From: a virus | Virus record (IMG/VR): IMGVR_UViG_3300007760_000001 | Location: 1 to 64,000 of that record | Strand: one strand, 5' to 3' | DNA: 64,000 nt | Shown here: positions 8,305 to 16,959 of the stretch, piece after piece | How positions within the stretch are numbered: the first letter of the stretch is position 1 | How the letters are laid out: each line of letters starts with the position of its first letter | The notes under the pieces: generated by a model | The model's input: the letters and a program-made list of their open reading frames with translations, nothing else | Told to the model about the DNA's origin: nothing | Databases searched by the model: none | Program-made: the position numbers and the translations under genes

Positions 8305-8379
8305 AGTAATACTCCATGGACAGTTCTTGGCCGCCCTTCACAAGCGAACGGGATCTACTCTGGCCGTTCAATCGAGAGG

Positions 8380-9042
8380 TTATCGAGCCTTACTTCGACA
8401 GTTGCAGCGTTCCACAACATGCCTCACGCTGGCGGAACGCCCGCCGGGGCTGTAGATGCCCCGTTCTCTGGCCCATGTTTTTAGTTCTGCCTCGAACATC
8501 TTGAACTGAGGGCCATGATTCATATGCCGTAGGTGAGCAAGTTCGTGGATCATGGTGGACATGATGGCACTGTATTTACGGAGCTTCATGGGGTTCCGCT
8601 TTTGGCGGACGTTCAGGGCGATAATCCTTCGCCCTCGATTAAACCCCAATGATCCCTCGGCCACCGATTCCTTCAGTGTCTGAAAGGACAGCTTGAACTC
8701 TCGAAGGATGGGCTGAACGTCTCGTTGGGCTTTCGCCAAGATCGCCGCAACCTCTTCCTTACCTTCCAAGTCGTACACGGAATAGCCATCTTCAACTGTT
8801 CTGCGCCACTCTTTCTTGGTTTGGACCCGTTCGGCTTTCTGACCCAACTTCTTTTTGGCCCACTTGACCCACTTAGGTAGGTACTTGGTGCGAACGTGGC
8901 TGCCTTCGGGAGCATCTAAACCCCACTTGATAAGGAGCTTGTTGCCTCGAATGGATGCGTTGGAACGCCGATTGTCGGTAGAGACTTGTGTGACCTTCAG
9001 GCCATCGATCTCGGAATCTACATAAGGACCAATAGCTGCCAT
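8380..9042 (-). CDS. WLM/SprT-like zinc metalloprotease (220 aa)
   Basis: Contains the zinc site MIHELAHLRHMNHGPQF near residues 175-195: HExxH, with a third His six residues on and the HGPxF that typifies WLM (Wss1-like) proteases. Members of that group cut proteins crosslinked to DNA, including trapped topoisomerases. The N-terminal 150 residues are basic with many Lys and Trp. The ATG at 9042 shares bases with the stop of the 548-aa gene (TGATG). Two type IB topoisomerases lie at 49-55 kb in the same window, so a link to crosslink repair is possible. A virion maturation protease is the alternative. Confidence 0.65.
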   Translation of the reverse strand: MAAIGPYVDSEIDGLKVTQVSTDNRRSNASIRGNKLLIKWGLDAPEGSHVRTKYLPKWVKWAKKKLGQKAERVQTKKEWRRTVEDGYSVYDLEGKEEVAAILAKAQRDVQPILREFKLSFQTLKESVAEGSLGFNRGRRIIALNVRQKRNPMKLRKYSAIMSTMIHELAHLRHMNHGPQFKMFEAELKTWARERGIYSPGGRSASVRHVVERCNCRSKAR

Positions 9043-10688
9043 CAGGAGCCTCCCAATCGAACAACATCTTCTTGCCAAGCCTTGATCTCTGGGATCGCCT
9101 CACGCACTGATTTCTGCAAACCACTCATCGTTCGAGGCTTGAGTTCCCATTTGCTCATGACTTGAAAATCATGCTTCATCTCTCGAACGGAAACGATGTG
9201 GTGTACCCGTGCCGAAGGGCCGGGGACCGATTGAGGGGAGAACTGACGAGAGGCTACATAAACAACTAAAGAGTCCTCTTCCGTACCTTGCCACTTCCAT
9301 GACTTGAGTCCAGGCACACGAGAAGCTGCTTTGGTATCAAACTTGAACCCTAATCGCTTGAGGTCTCGGTCGAAGCTCTCAACGATCTTGCGATACTCAG
9401 CCATCTCATCCTGTGTTTCAGGGTCTTCGGGCTGATAACCCTTCGACCAATCAAGAGAGGCCAATAAGGGCAGCAGATGGGGTCGTAGCTCTGGATTACT
9501 GTTGGCCAAGTAAATGGTTTCAGCACGGAGGCGAGAGGCTTGTTTGAATTCGTTGACGATAGGATTGGATTCTGGATTCAACCAAGTCTTAGTGAGGTTT
9601 TTCCATTTCTTATAGGAGTCCATCATGGTTTTGACTGCCCCATCATCCTTCCTTTTTTGTTTCTTTTTGAAATGTTCGTCGTACTTATCCATCTTATTTT
9701 TGATTTTCTCTGCGGAGTAGCCTTTACCTTCAAGGGACTTTTCATAGTCTGCACGATGGTCTGCCTGTTCTTGCTTTTGCCTCTCTTGGGTAGACATGCT
9801 TTCCGTTTTCTTATCTTTGTCGTACTTGGCCATCTCTTTCTCAAGCCCACGACCAATGGCTGCTTTGTCATCCCCGTGCTCTTCTTGGAGCTTTTTGAGA
9901 GCAGCGTCTTCGTGTTTCTTGCGGGCTTCGGCATCTTGCTTCTTATGGCCCGAAGTCAGTTCTTCACGATCTTGCTTCGCCTTGTCCTCTTTGTCCCGTT
10001 TCTCTTGCTGGTCGTAGTTCCGCATAGCTTCGGAATACTCGGCATCCATTTCGGCTTTGGATTCTTCGGATAAGTTGCCTTCCTCGTCTCTTTCACTGTC
10101 GTACTTCTTGTTCAACGAAGTAACTGTAGCCTTACCGTGCTGCTCACGGGTTTTCTTTTTGGCTTGGCCCACTTCAGTCTTTTTGGGATGGTAATCTTCC
10201 CCACCTTGACCCGATCCTGGTTGAGGCTTTGCCTTTTCTGCGTCGGCTTCCTCTTGCTTTGCAGCGTCCTCTTGAGGCTTTGCGTTGGGGTCTAAGAAGT
10301 CCTTTTCGGTTTTGGTTGTGTCCGGGTGGTCAGCCTTGTACTTCTCGAACATCTTCTTGGCCGCTTCGGGCGTAGCTCCGAGATCATTACGGCTCTTGGA
10401 CTTGGGTTTCGAGTCCCCTTCGGCCTTGGGCTTATCCTCTTTCTTGGTGTCTCCCTTGGGTTTGTCCCCCCAAGGCCCCTTGATAACTTTCCCGCTATCG
10501 CTGTCTCCCCCACCGCTCGGAGGCTTTGCACCACCACCCGTGTCAGGAGAAGGGGCAGGTTTAGACGCTGGCTCTTGTTTGAGAGCGGGGGCCGCACTGC
10601 CTCGACCTTCCTTCAACAAAGGGAGCAACAGAGGTCTGAGTTCTGGTTTGGCGTGGGCCAACCGAATTAGGTGGTTTCGTAGGTTCAT
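9042..10688 (-). CDS. Charged repeat protein with two LIRLA tags (548 aa)
   Basis: Begins with the tag (residues 3-28, LRNHLIRLAHAKPELR...). Residues 30-360 are low-complexity, first Pro/Gly/Ser, then long Lys/Glu/Asp runs likely to be coiled coil or disordered; YKADHPDTTKTEKDF inside recalls the DHPxAD motif of neighbours. A second tag follows near residue 384 (LRAETIYLANSNPELR...), leading into a compact C-terminal domain of about 140 residues. The layout suggests two gene products joined, or a precursor. Highly charged middle regions are common in scaffold-type phage proteins, but that role is not shown. Confidence 0.7.
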   Translation of the reverse strand: MNLRNHLIRLAHAKPELRPLLLPLLKEGRGSAAPALKQEPASKPAPSPDTGGGAKPPSGGGDSDSGKVIKGPWGDKPKGDTKKEDKPKAEGDSKPKSKSRNDLGATPEAAKKMFEKYKADHPDTTKTEKDFLDPNAKPQEDAAKQEEADAEKAKPQPGSGQGGEDYHPKKTEVGQAKKKTREQHGKATVTSLNKKYDSERDEEGNLSEESKAEMDAEYSEAMRNYDQQEKRDKEDKAKQDREELTSGHKKQDAEARKKHEDAALKKLQEEHGDDKAAIGRGLEKEMAKYDKDKKTESMSTQERQKQEQADHRADYEKSLEGKGYSAEKIKNKMDKYDEHFKKKQKRKDDGAVKTMMDSYKKWKNLTKTWLNPESNPIVNEFKQASRLRAETIYLANSNPELRPHLLPLLASLDWSKGYQPEDPETQDEMAEYRKIVESFDRDLKRLGFKFDTKAASRVPGLKSWKWQGTEEDSLVVYVASRQFSPQSVPGPSARVHHIVSVREMKHDFQVMSKWELKPRTMSGLQKSVREAIPEIKAWQEDVVRLGGS

Positions 10689-13279
10689 TTATCCCTCGCA
10701 AGAATCTTCCGAATAGCTGAAGCCCCGCCGTCAGAACTCACATCAATGGCATCCCTGCCGACCTTCTTCGCTATGGCAAGAATCGAAACTACTACGGCAT
10801 CGTATGGTTTGCGGGCGGTTTTACAGAAGTCCCACTCCCCTTTTTTCTGTGTCAGATGAAAGGTCTCGTGGCCCTCTTCGCCTTCGCCGTTAAGCCAGAT
10901 TTCTTTAGAGTTGAGAACAGGTCTTGATCCCGCCTTCCCCGACCCATCAACAATAGTGATGCCTTTCCCTTTGGCGGCTCGGATAATCTTCTTCGCAGCA
11001 GCGACAATCGTTGACCACTCCTCTGGGAGGAAGTCTCTCGACTGTTCCCAATAGTGGGTGTAGCCAGCCTTCTTGATGATGGGAAGCAAGTGTGGGCGAA
11101 GCTCAGGGTGTGCGTAAGCAAGCCGAATGGTTTGAGGTAGGAGTGAGGCCCATGGCCCTTGGATGACGTTCCCACCATCCTCTTCATCGTCATCTCCCAT
11201 GGCTCCGAGAGCCGCTTCGGGATCAAAGTTAGGCTTCTTCGATTGCTCGATGGCCTTCTTTTTGTCCTCTGGGGACATTTTCGATTTCCTGATGGCCTCT
11301 TGGTAATCTTTGACGAGTTCAGCCTTGGACTTCTTCCTTTCAGGTTTGTCCTTTTTCTTGTCTTTAGGCTTATCCTTGCCCTCTTCCTTATCTTTCTTGG
11401 GGCCGTCTTTCTGTTTCTTCTCGGCTTCGGCCTTCTCTTTTTCGGTCTCTTTTTTCTTCTTCCGATACTTCTTTACTTCGGTCTCAGCCTTCGCTTCGGC
11501 CTCTTGTAGGGCCAGTATTTCGTCAGCTTCTTCTTTAGAGAGTTCGATGTGTTTCCACCCTTTGGGTAGTTCGGCTCCAAACTCATCGTCGTGCCAAACA
11601 AATTCGACATCGTTGGGGTCCATATCTCCCCAGCCCGCCTTTTCCATTAGCTTTTTCTTGGCGGCGTTGCTTTTGATGGTCGCCTTTTCTTTTTTCTCTT
11701 CGGCTCCGAACAGGGCTTTGCCGATATCTTTTAGTAGCTTCGCTATGTTGGCAAAGAAGCCGCCTTCGCCCTCGAATTCTGCGGAACCCCCGCCTTCGCC
11801 CTCTTCAACCTTATGATTCTTGGGATCAGCGTTCGGGTGATCTTTCATGTACTCGTCAAGCTGTCCTTGGGAGCTAAAAGCCTTCCCTTCTTTTAGAAGG
11901 GGGAGCAAATGCTCACGGAGTTCTGGATTCTCGTAGGCAAGCCGAATGGTTTGTGCTCGAAAATCAGAGGCTTTCTTTAGCTCCTTCTTCGTTTCCTTTT
12001 TGGCGGCGGCTCCACCCCCGCCTTTTGGAGCATCCCCTTTCGGCTTGGTTGAGGATGCGCCAGACCCTTTACCGCCCCCGCCTTTCTCGTCTTTCTTGTT
12101 CTTTTTCTTGCCTTGGGCGTAGTTCTTAGCGGCATCTTCGGTGTCGTAGGGGCCACCAGCCTTATCCCCCTTCTTGCCGTACCACTTGCCGTTCCTTTGT
12201 TGCCAGACGTGTCCGTCAGGGTGTGCAAGGTCGAGGGGGGAGTCTTCGGACTGAATGTTGTCGTTAATGTCGGCTCGGAACACCCCTGGCTCTTTGAAGC
12301 TCTCTTCGAGGAGTTTGTCCATCGGCATATCGATGACTCGAACATTCATTTCCTTTTCAGGATCCGCCGTTAGTGCCGCCGACCATCGATGGTGTCCGTC
12401 CAAGATATACCCGTCACTACTCACCAAAATAGGGGAGTCGCCAGGATCCCACTCCCCACGAGGATTGTTATCCCCTTCGAGGTATCCCTGCGCCATAGAA
12501 TAGGTTTTCTTGGCTTTGATGTTCGCTTGTGTGGCCTTCAGCCTACCCACAGCCATTTGAGTGATGCCCGCTTCAGAGGTGTCCACATGCCCGTCTTTAG
12601 CCAGCCGATCAATGAACAGATCCATGGGAGATTTGTCGCTTTCGGGGTCGGCCCCCGCTGCGATGGCGGCTTTGGCCTTCCTAACATCCTTGGGATCGTC
12701 GCTCCTGAGCATCTTCTTGATCGGCTCGTCCATAAGCTGTGGCATGGAAGATCGGTCGATGCCCTTGTTCTGTGAACAGATAGGAGGCTTGATCTTACAA
12801 ATGTCCGAAGCGTCCGTGATGCCCGACTGCAAGGTTTCAGCGATGTGGATCGCTCGTGCTAAATCGCCACGAGTCATTTCCTCATCTTCACCCGCCACAA
12901 TGTCCATCTGATAGTTGGCTTTCAGGGCTGCGATGGCGGGGTGTTTGGCGAAGTTTTTGTAGTCTTTCCTTGTGGGTGGGGTTTCGTCTTGGAAGTCTTC
13001 GGAGTTAGGGCTTTTCAGGCGGGAAATGCCGCCGGGCCGTGCTGGATGAACTTTGCCCTTGCCCTTGCCCTTGCCTTCGTCTTTTCCCTTACCTTTTTGA
13101 GCACTTTCAGACACGGAATGGAGGCTCTTGTCGGCCCCCGGATGGTCCTTCAGATACTCATCCAACTCATCCTGTGAGCCGAATTCCTCACCCTTTTTGA
13201 TGATGGGTAAAAGCACGTCCCGCATAGCGGGGTTCTTATGGGCTACCCTGATTAGGGTTCTTCGACTGATATAGGGCAT
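10685..13279 (-). CDS. ParB-like protein with three LIRLA tags (864 aa)
   Basis: Three tags mark three modules: near residues 8-32, 440-465 and 716-740. Module 1 holds a DHPGAD motif, a Lys/Gly-rich linker and then a ParB/sulfiredoxin-like domain with VGRLKATQANIKA and ILDGHHRWSAA near residue 295. That domain is known as a CTP- or ATP-binding nuclease-like fold; the DGHHR core is intact. Module 2 repeats tag plus DHPNAD motif and ends in long charged coiled coil. Module 3 is a compact 150-residue domain. The first two modules share the same build, so internal duplication is likely. A DNA-organising role inside the virion is possible. Confidence 0.75.
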   Translation of the reverse strand: MPYISRRTLIRVAHKNPAMRDVLLPIIKKGEEFGSQDELDEYLKDHPGADKSLHSVSESAQKGKGKDEGKGKGKGKVHPARPGGISRLKSPNSEDFQDETPPTRKDYKNFAKHPAIAALKANYQMDIVAGEDEEMTRGDLARAIHIAETLQSGITDASDICKIKPPICSQNKGIDRSSMPQLMDEPIKKMLRSDDPKDVRKAKAAIAAGADPESDKSPMDLFIDRLAKDGHVDTSEAGITQMAVGRLKATQANIKAKKTYSMAQGYLEGDNNPRGEWDPGDSPILVSSDGYILDGHHRWSAALTADPEKEMNVRVIDMPMDKLLEESFKEPGVFRADINDNIQSEDSPLDLAHPDGHVWQQRNGKWYGKKGDKAGGPYDTEDAAKNYAQGKKKNKKDEKGGGGKGSGASSTKPKGDAPKGGGGAAAKKETKKELKKASDFRAQTIRLAYENPELREHLLPLLKEGKAFSSQGQLDEYMKDHPNADPKNHKVEEGEGGGSAEFEGEGGFFANIAKLLKDIGKALFGAEEKKEKATIKSNAAKKKLMEKAGWGDMDPNDVEFVWHDDEFGAELPKGWKHIELSKEEADEILALQEAEAKAETEVKKYRKKKKETEKEKAEAEKKQKDGPKKDKEEGKDKPKDKKKDKPERKKSKAELVKDYQEAIRKSKMSPEDKKKAIEQSKKPNFDPEAALGAMGDDDEEDGGNVIQGPWASLLPQTIRLAYAHPELRPHLLPIIKKAGYTHYWEQSRDFLPEEWSTIVAAAKKIIRAAKGKGITIVDGSGKAGSRPVLNSKEIWLNGEGEEGHETFHLTQKKGEWDFCKTARKPYDAVVVSILAIAKKVGRDAIDVSSDGGASAIRKILARDK

Positions 13280-13350
13280 CGCAAATCTCTCCTACCACGG
13301 CACGAGCGTCTACCGTTGGCAAGAGATAGCCAAACCATCGAAGCGGGGGT

Positions 13351-13722
13351 TTAGGACTGGCCGAAATCACCCATAAAGAGATCGTACTCCTCTTCCGAGC
13401 AAGCCTTGTCATAAACAGCAGCGAGATCGGGTGCTCCTTGGTGAAATAGGAGGTAAAGGAAGCGGTTGTGGATCTCTTCCAAGAGGCGAAATTGTGCGGG
13501 GCTAAACCGAACCATCGCTGGCATGGATCGGACAGGGGAGCTTGCATCTTCTTCCCCCCCAGACAGAGCACCAATAAGCTCATTGATCCGACCGAACGGA
13601 GTCTCTTTCATCGCCCACTTTTCCTCGTCCGTAGCCACAGAGTCCAAGTCAAACTCTTCCACGGAATGGCCCCCTTGAATGTGTCGCTGAATATGCTCTC
13701 GCATAAAGTGTAGGGCGTTCAT
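13351..13722 (-). CDS. Hypothetical protein (123 aa)
   Basis: The ATG at 13722 has AAGGAG eight bases upstream and is preferred. The same frame is open further up, with another ATG at 13794 and a GHSVEN phrase that repeats GHSVEE inside the gene, so a longer form cannot be excluded. The protein is helical and acidic, ends in EEEYDLFMGDFGQS, and matches nothing I recognise. It follows a methyltransferase-like gene by about 125 bases. Confidence 0.55.
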   Translation of the reverse strand: MNALHFMREHIQRHIQGGHSVEEFDLDSVATDEEKWAMKETPFGRINELIGALSGGEEDASSPVRSMPAMVRFSPAQFRLLEEIHNRFLYLLFHQGAPDLAAVYDKACSEEEYDLFMGDFGQS

Positions 13723-13846
13723 CGTGGTTTCTCCTTCCATGTGCTTTATCGGCTCGGCTTTATCAAGATCGGCAGTATCGTTGGTGTTCTTCATTTCTTC
13801 CTTTACTGAATTTTCCACGGAATGGCCCCGTAAACTCTTTAGTTTC

Positions 13847-14605
13847 CTAAAAAGAGAACTTGCTTGGACTATCGCCTTCCTGAAGATGTTTCTCATCAAC
13901 TGAAACCCACATGGCATCTTGAAGTCCTCTCCACCGTGGGGGACTGTGTTCTCCCACTTGTATAAGACGATACCCTCGTCTGTACTGTTCATCCCAGAGT
14001 TCATTGGCGGAAGAAGTAACCATTCTACGCTCACAGACAAGGATCAAAGGGATATCGTAGACTTTCGCAAACTCGGCCAGACCAACCTCACTGGTTCTTC
14101 CCAAGTTCAGACTCGGCCACGACAGGTAAAGGAAGTCGATTTTCTTTCGGTAGGCTTTCACCGCATCCAAGTAATCTAACACTGGAATTGGGCGAAACAA
14201 GCAGTCGGAAGCGGGGTTGACCTGAACGCCAATCCACTTCACCCCACGGTTGTTCATGGGCATCATCAAACTGCCCCGACCTGCCCCGATTTCTAAAACG
14301 GTCTTACCACGGATCGCAGCCGCAAAGGTGTCCATCCAATCCGTCGTACAAACTGTGCTGTGGACATTGGTGAAGAAAGCGTCTCGTGCGATGCGGTGCT
14401 CTTGCATGTCCAGAGCGTCCCTGATTTCTTCAAAGCGGGCTGTGGTGAGTTGGCCGATTGATCCCTTCTGGATCAACTCTCGAATAAGGTCTCTGGCTCG
14501 TTTGACACGTTGCTCTTTGTAGCCGCCCCGCCGCTCATAGCGGAGAAGATAGTTCAACGCCTGCTTCCAACCATCCCTGTCATCAGTTTGGTTTATCATC
14601 GCCAT
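13847..14605 (-). CDS. SAM-dependent methyltransferase-like protein (252 aa)
   Basis: Residues about 100-125 carry VLEIGAGRGSLM followed by GVKWIGVQVN, the first two motifs of a class I methyltransferase fold (SAM-binding glycine loop, then the acidic-end strand, here with Gln in place of the usual Asp or Glu). An N-terminal helical half precedes it. No catalytic NPPY motif is seen, so the substrate cannot be named. Overlaps the 87-aa gene by 23 bases, so the two are co-transcribed. Confidence 0.6.
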   Translation of the reverse strand: MAMINQTDDRDGWKQALNYLLRYERRGGYKEQRVKRARDLIRELIQKGSIGQLTTARFEEIRDALDMQEHRIARDAFFTNVHSTVCTTDWMDTFAAAIRGKTVLEIGAGRGSLMMPMNNRGVKWIGVQVNPASDCLFRPIPVLDYLDAVKAYRKKIDFLYLSWPSLNLGRTSEVGLAEFAKVYDIPLILVCERRMVTSSANELWDEQYRRGYRLIQVGEHSPPRWRGLQDAMWVSVDEKHLQEGDSPSKFSF

Positions 14606-14846
14606 CGGATGCCGCCAATGAGGTCAGCGTGTCTATAAGCTCATCGCTGGTATCTTGGTCCTCTTGGCATTTCGTCAAGATCACCCCAGCCTCCCCCGGC
14701 TGCAATCCACGAGTTTCATAATCGACCTCTTCTACGATCTGCACGGCTTCCATGGGTAAGGCATCGAATACGCCCTCCATAGCAGTCTGGACATCTTCAG
14801 CCACGACTTTCATGCTGATCTTCAATTGAATCTCGAAGATTTTCAC
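14583..14846 (-). CDS. Hypothetical acidic protein (87 aa)
   Basis: GTG start with GAGAGGTGG upstream. The first 40 residues look like a small alpha/beta domain, then an acidic tail. Upstream lies an AT-rich stretch (about 14860-14900) that could be its promoter; it does not contain the GGGGGCT/TCGGTA motif. No family recognised. Confidence 0.65.
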   Translation of the reverse strand: MKIFEIQLKISMKVVAEDVQTAMEGVFDALPMEAVQIVEEVDYETRGLQPGEAGVILTKCQEDQDTSDELIDTLTSLAASDGDDKPN

Positions 14847-15012
14847 GGTGCCACCTCTCAGTGTTCACATATGCAAAGCTATAGACGGCTAAATGACGAA
14901 GGCCCTACCCTGACCATTTTCACTCGAATTGCGTATTAGAGACACCTACGGCTATTTCGTGGGTACTATGGCTCGACCCAAACGGGTAAATAGACTTCAT
15001 AAGGAGAATGCA

Positions 15013-15207
15013 ATGAGCATCGAGACCGAACTTCAGAGTATTGTGAATACCCTCACCACAGCCATTACGGACGCAAATAAGTTCGATAGTGGTAATGCCA
15101 GTGCTGGCACTCGTGTCCGTAAGGCGGCCATGGAAGCCACTAAGGGCTTGAAGGCTCTTCGGACGACTGTGACTGAGACCAAGAACGCCCGCACGAACGG
15201 GAACTAA
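15013..15207 (+). CDS. Histone H1-like small DNA-binding protein (64 aa)
   Basis: The core AGTRVRKAAMEATKGLK followed by basic residues resembles the Hc1/histone H1-like proteins of Bacteroidota and of several phages, which bind DNA without sequence preference. The start at 15013 has AAGGAG seven bases upstream. The gene is alone on the plus strand between minus-strand genes and is followed by a strong terminator, so it is probably an abundantly made single-gene unit. It may coat or compact DNA. Confidence 0.6.
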   Translation: MSIETELQSIVNTLTTAITDANKFDSGNASAGTRVRKAAMEATKGLKALRTTVTETKNARTNGN

Positions 15208-15231
15208 TCTCGGTTACCGTAAGGTAAATTC

Positions 15232-15272
15232 AAAAACCCCCCACACCCTCTTATGGGTGTGGGGGGTTTTTT
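15232..15272 (+). terminator. Rho-independent terminator of the histone-like gene
   Basis: A 17-base left arm (A5 C6 ACACCC) pairs with its exact complement across a six-base loop and runs into six T. It ends 65 bases after the histone-like gene. The A-rich start of the left arm lets it work in both directions. The sequence up to 15410 holds a weak inverted repeat (GTAGGG/CCCTAC) and no gene. Confidence 0.9.
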
Positions 15273-15410
15273 CTCGAAAAGCGGTGGTAGGGTATCCTCA
15301 CTCGACCACACAATGCCGCCAGCAGCTACGCTGACCTACCCTACGGCCCCGTCCCACAACCTCCGATCCGCTCTCGGTTTTGGCCTTCCGAAAGAACCAC
15401 GGACACCTGA

Positions 15411-15863
15411 TTAGCTAATAGCCTCCTCCATAGGGAGTTTATCCTTTTTCGCCTCATAATGGTGAGCATCTAAAACGACGACCACCCCGGCATAACGGCG
15501 GCGCATGTCTCGTACCAACGATTTGGCGGGGCCGACACCCATCCCATGAAAATGTGGATTCACCGGGAGTTGTTGATCATAGCCTTGACTATGAAGGTAC
15601 ACCAAAGGCCGTGGCCCAAGCTCTCCTTCTTCAGCCCCTTTTGACACAGAGATATACCAGCGAAAACAAAGCTCTTGCTTCAAGATTTCGTACAGTTCTG
15701 GTCCACCAAAACTATGTTCGATGTCCTCTTTGACGCAACAAACAGGCTTACCTCCCACCCATTCTTGAATCGTTTGGTGGAATTGATCCATTCGGATTGG
15801 CCGCTTCTCTGGCACCCCGTCTAATGGATATACAACAGCTTCAATATACTTTGGCTTTCCCAT
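15411..15863 (-). CDS. DUF3846-like protein, copy 1 (150 aa)
   Basis: Starts with IEAVVYPLDGVPEKRPI, has an EWVGGKP turn near residue 35, and LPVNPHFHGMG, then VVVVLDAHHYE near the end. These are the marks of DUF3846: a first strand pair, a VGG turn and NPHF before a final GTVVV strand. Two more copies follow at 15913 and 16655. DUF3846 proteins are common in phages and plasmids; function unknown. Confidence 0.65.
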   Translation of the reverse strand: MGKPKYIEAVVYPLDGVPEKRPIRMDQFHQTIQEWVGGKPVCCVKEDIEHSFGGPELYEILKQELCFRWYISVSKGAEEGELGPRPLVYLHSQGYDQQLPVNPHFHGMGVGPAKSLVRDMRRRYAGVVVVLDAHHYEAKKDKLPMEEAIS

Positions 15864-15912
15864 GTTTTACCCCTTCTAAAATGTTCTGAAAGGGTTACTG
15901 AAAGCTATCGGA

Positions 15913-16308
15913 TCAAGTCGGGTTTAGGTGGGCATTATCTACCAGCACGATATTCCCACGCCACAGCTTGAAGTGTTCGTTGTGGGACAGTTCTGGAAAT
16001 GGGGTCAGGCCAAAGCTCTCCCAAGCCTCTTGATCTCGGCGCAGAGCATCCTCATTCACAAAGACCAGCGGTTGACCTACCTCAGAAATCTGCCAATCGG
16101 TAAGCGCAACCTGTAAGACATCAAGGTAGTAGGTTGGGTGACCACTACGATCCCGACTGTATATCCAGTGGTTCAGTTCTTGATGCTCTTGGCACTCAAA
16201 CGGCCCCCCTACCCATCTCTTTATCGTGGTTCTCCACGCTTCCAGATGGAGGAGACGTTTCTCTGGTTCTCCAGAGATCGGATAAACAACCGCTTCAATC
16301 TGTTCCAT
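15913..16308 (-). CDS. DUF3846-like protein, copy 2 (131 aa)
   Basis: Opens with IEAVVYPISGEPEKRLL, nearly the same as copy 1, with RWVGG near residue 32 and a final NIVLVDNAH strand. The middle differs: it has a longer insertion and lacks the NPHF phrase, keeping only HNEHF. Probably a diverged tandem duplicate. Confidence 0.6.
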   Translation of the reverse strand: MEQIEAVVYPISGEPEKRLLHLEAWRTTIKRWVGGPFECQEHQELNHWIYSRDRSGHPTYYLDVLQVALTDWQISEVGQPLVFVNEDALRRDQEAWESFGLTPFPELSHNEHFKLWRGNIVLVDNAHLNPT

Positions 16309-16361
16309 GGCCCACCCCTTGATTTCTCAATAGGAGACCATACCCTCGACGAAGAGTGTGA

Positions 16362-16634
16362 TTAGGACACCGATGCCTCAATTGAGGTGTGGAAACCTTC
16401 AATCTCCCAGACTTGGACAGCAGCCGCAACCGCAGCATCCATGGTATCAAACCGCAAGGAATCCGAGTTCTCCCACCCCTCGACCACATCAACCTTTCCG
16501 GGAGGCCATGCACGTGACCACTCTGGATCAATGTTGGACACAAACTCGTTCGTGCCTCCGATACGGATGGTGAAGGGACCGTTCTCACGGTCTCCCTCAT
16601 GGAAGGTAACGCCAGTATCCTCGAATCGTGCCAT
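16362..16634 (-). CDS. Hypothetical protein (90 aa)
   Basis: A small alpha/beta protein rich in Trp and Glu, ending in AAVQVWEIEGF. It lies between two DUF3846-like genes in the same direction. GAGGAGATTATC precedes the ATG. No family recognised. Confidence 0.6.
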   Translation of the reverse strand: MARFEDTGVTFHEGDRENGPFTIRIGGTNEFVSNIDPEWSRAWPPGKVDVVEGWENSDSLRFDTMDAAVAAAVQVWEIEGFHTSIEASVS

Positions 16635-16654
16635 GATAATCTCCTCAGGGATGT

Positions 16655-16957
16655 TTACTTGAAGTGCTTGTCGCTGATCACGACAACGGTTCCGACAAAA
16701 GCGGGGAAATGGGGGTTTTTCGGAAGGTTGTAAAGCAGACCTTCTTCGTTCACCAGCCCCATAGGGTGCTTCATCTTCGCCCCAAATGCCGCCAGTAGCC
16801 GTGTAAGGTCCGTTTGGCCGTATTGGTTGTGGAGGTTCACGGGTTCAATCAAGCCCCCGACCAAACGCTGTAGTGAGGGAAGCTCGGCCCCCTTGAGGAT
16901 CGTTTCCTTGAACACTTTCCCCTTTGCGGGGAATACAACGACTTCAAAACCTTCCAT
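16655..16957 (-). CDS. DUF3846 protein, copy 3 (100 aa)
   Basis: The most canonical copy: FEVVVFPAKGK, LQRLVGGLIEPV, LVNEEGLLYNLPKNPHF and VGTVVVISD in the usual order. The ATG at 16957 is chosen because it begins the domain; a longer in-frame GTG- or ATG-start would add residues absent from the family. It overlaps nothing and follows the 153-aa gene by two bases. Confidence 0.75.
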   Translation of the reverse strand: MEGFEVVVFPAKGKVFKETILKGAELPSLQRLVGGLIEPVNLHNQYGQTDLTRLLAAFGAKMKHPMGLVNEEGLLYNLPKNPHFPAFVGTVVVISDKHFK

Positions 16958-16959
16958 GA

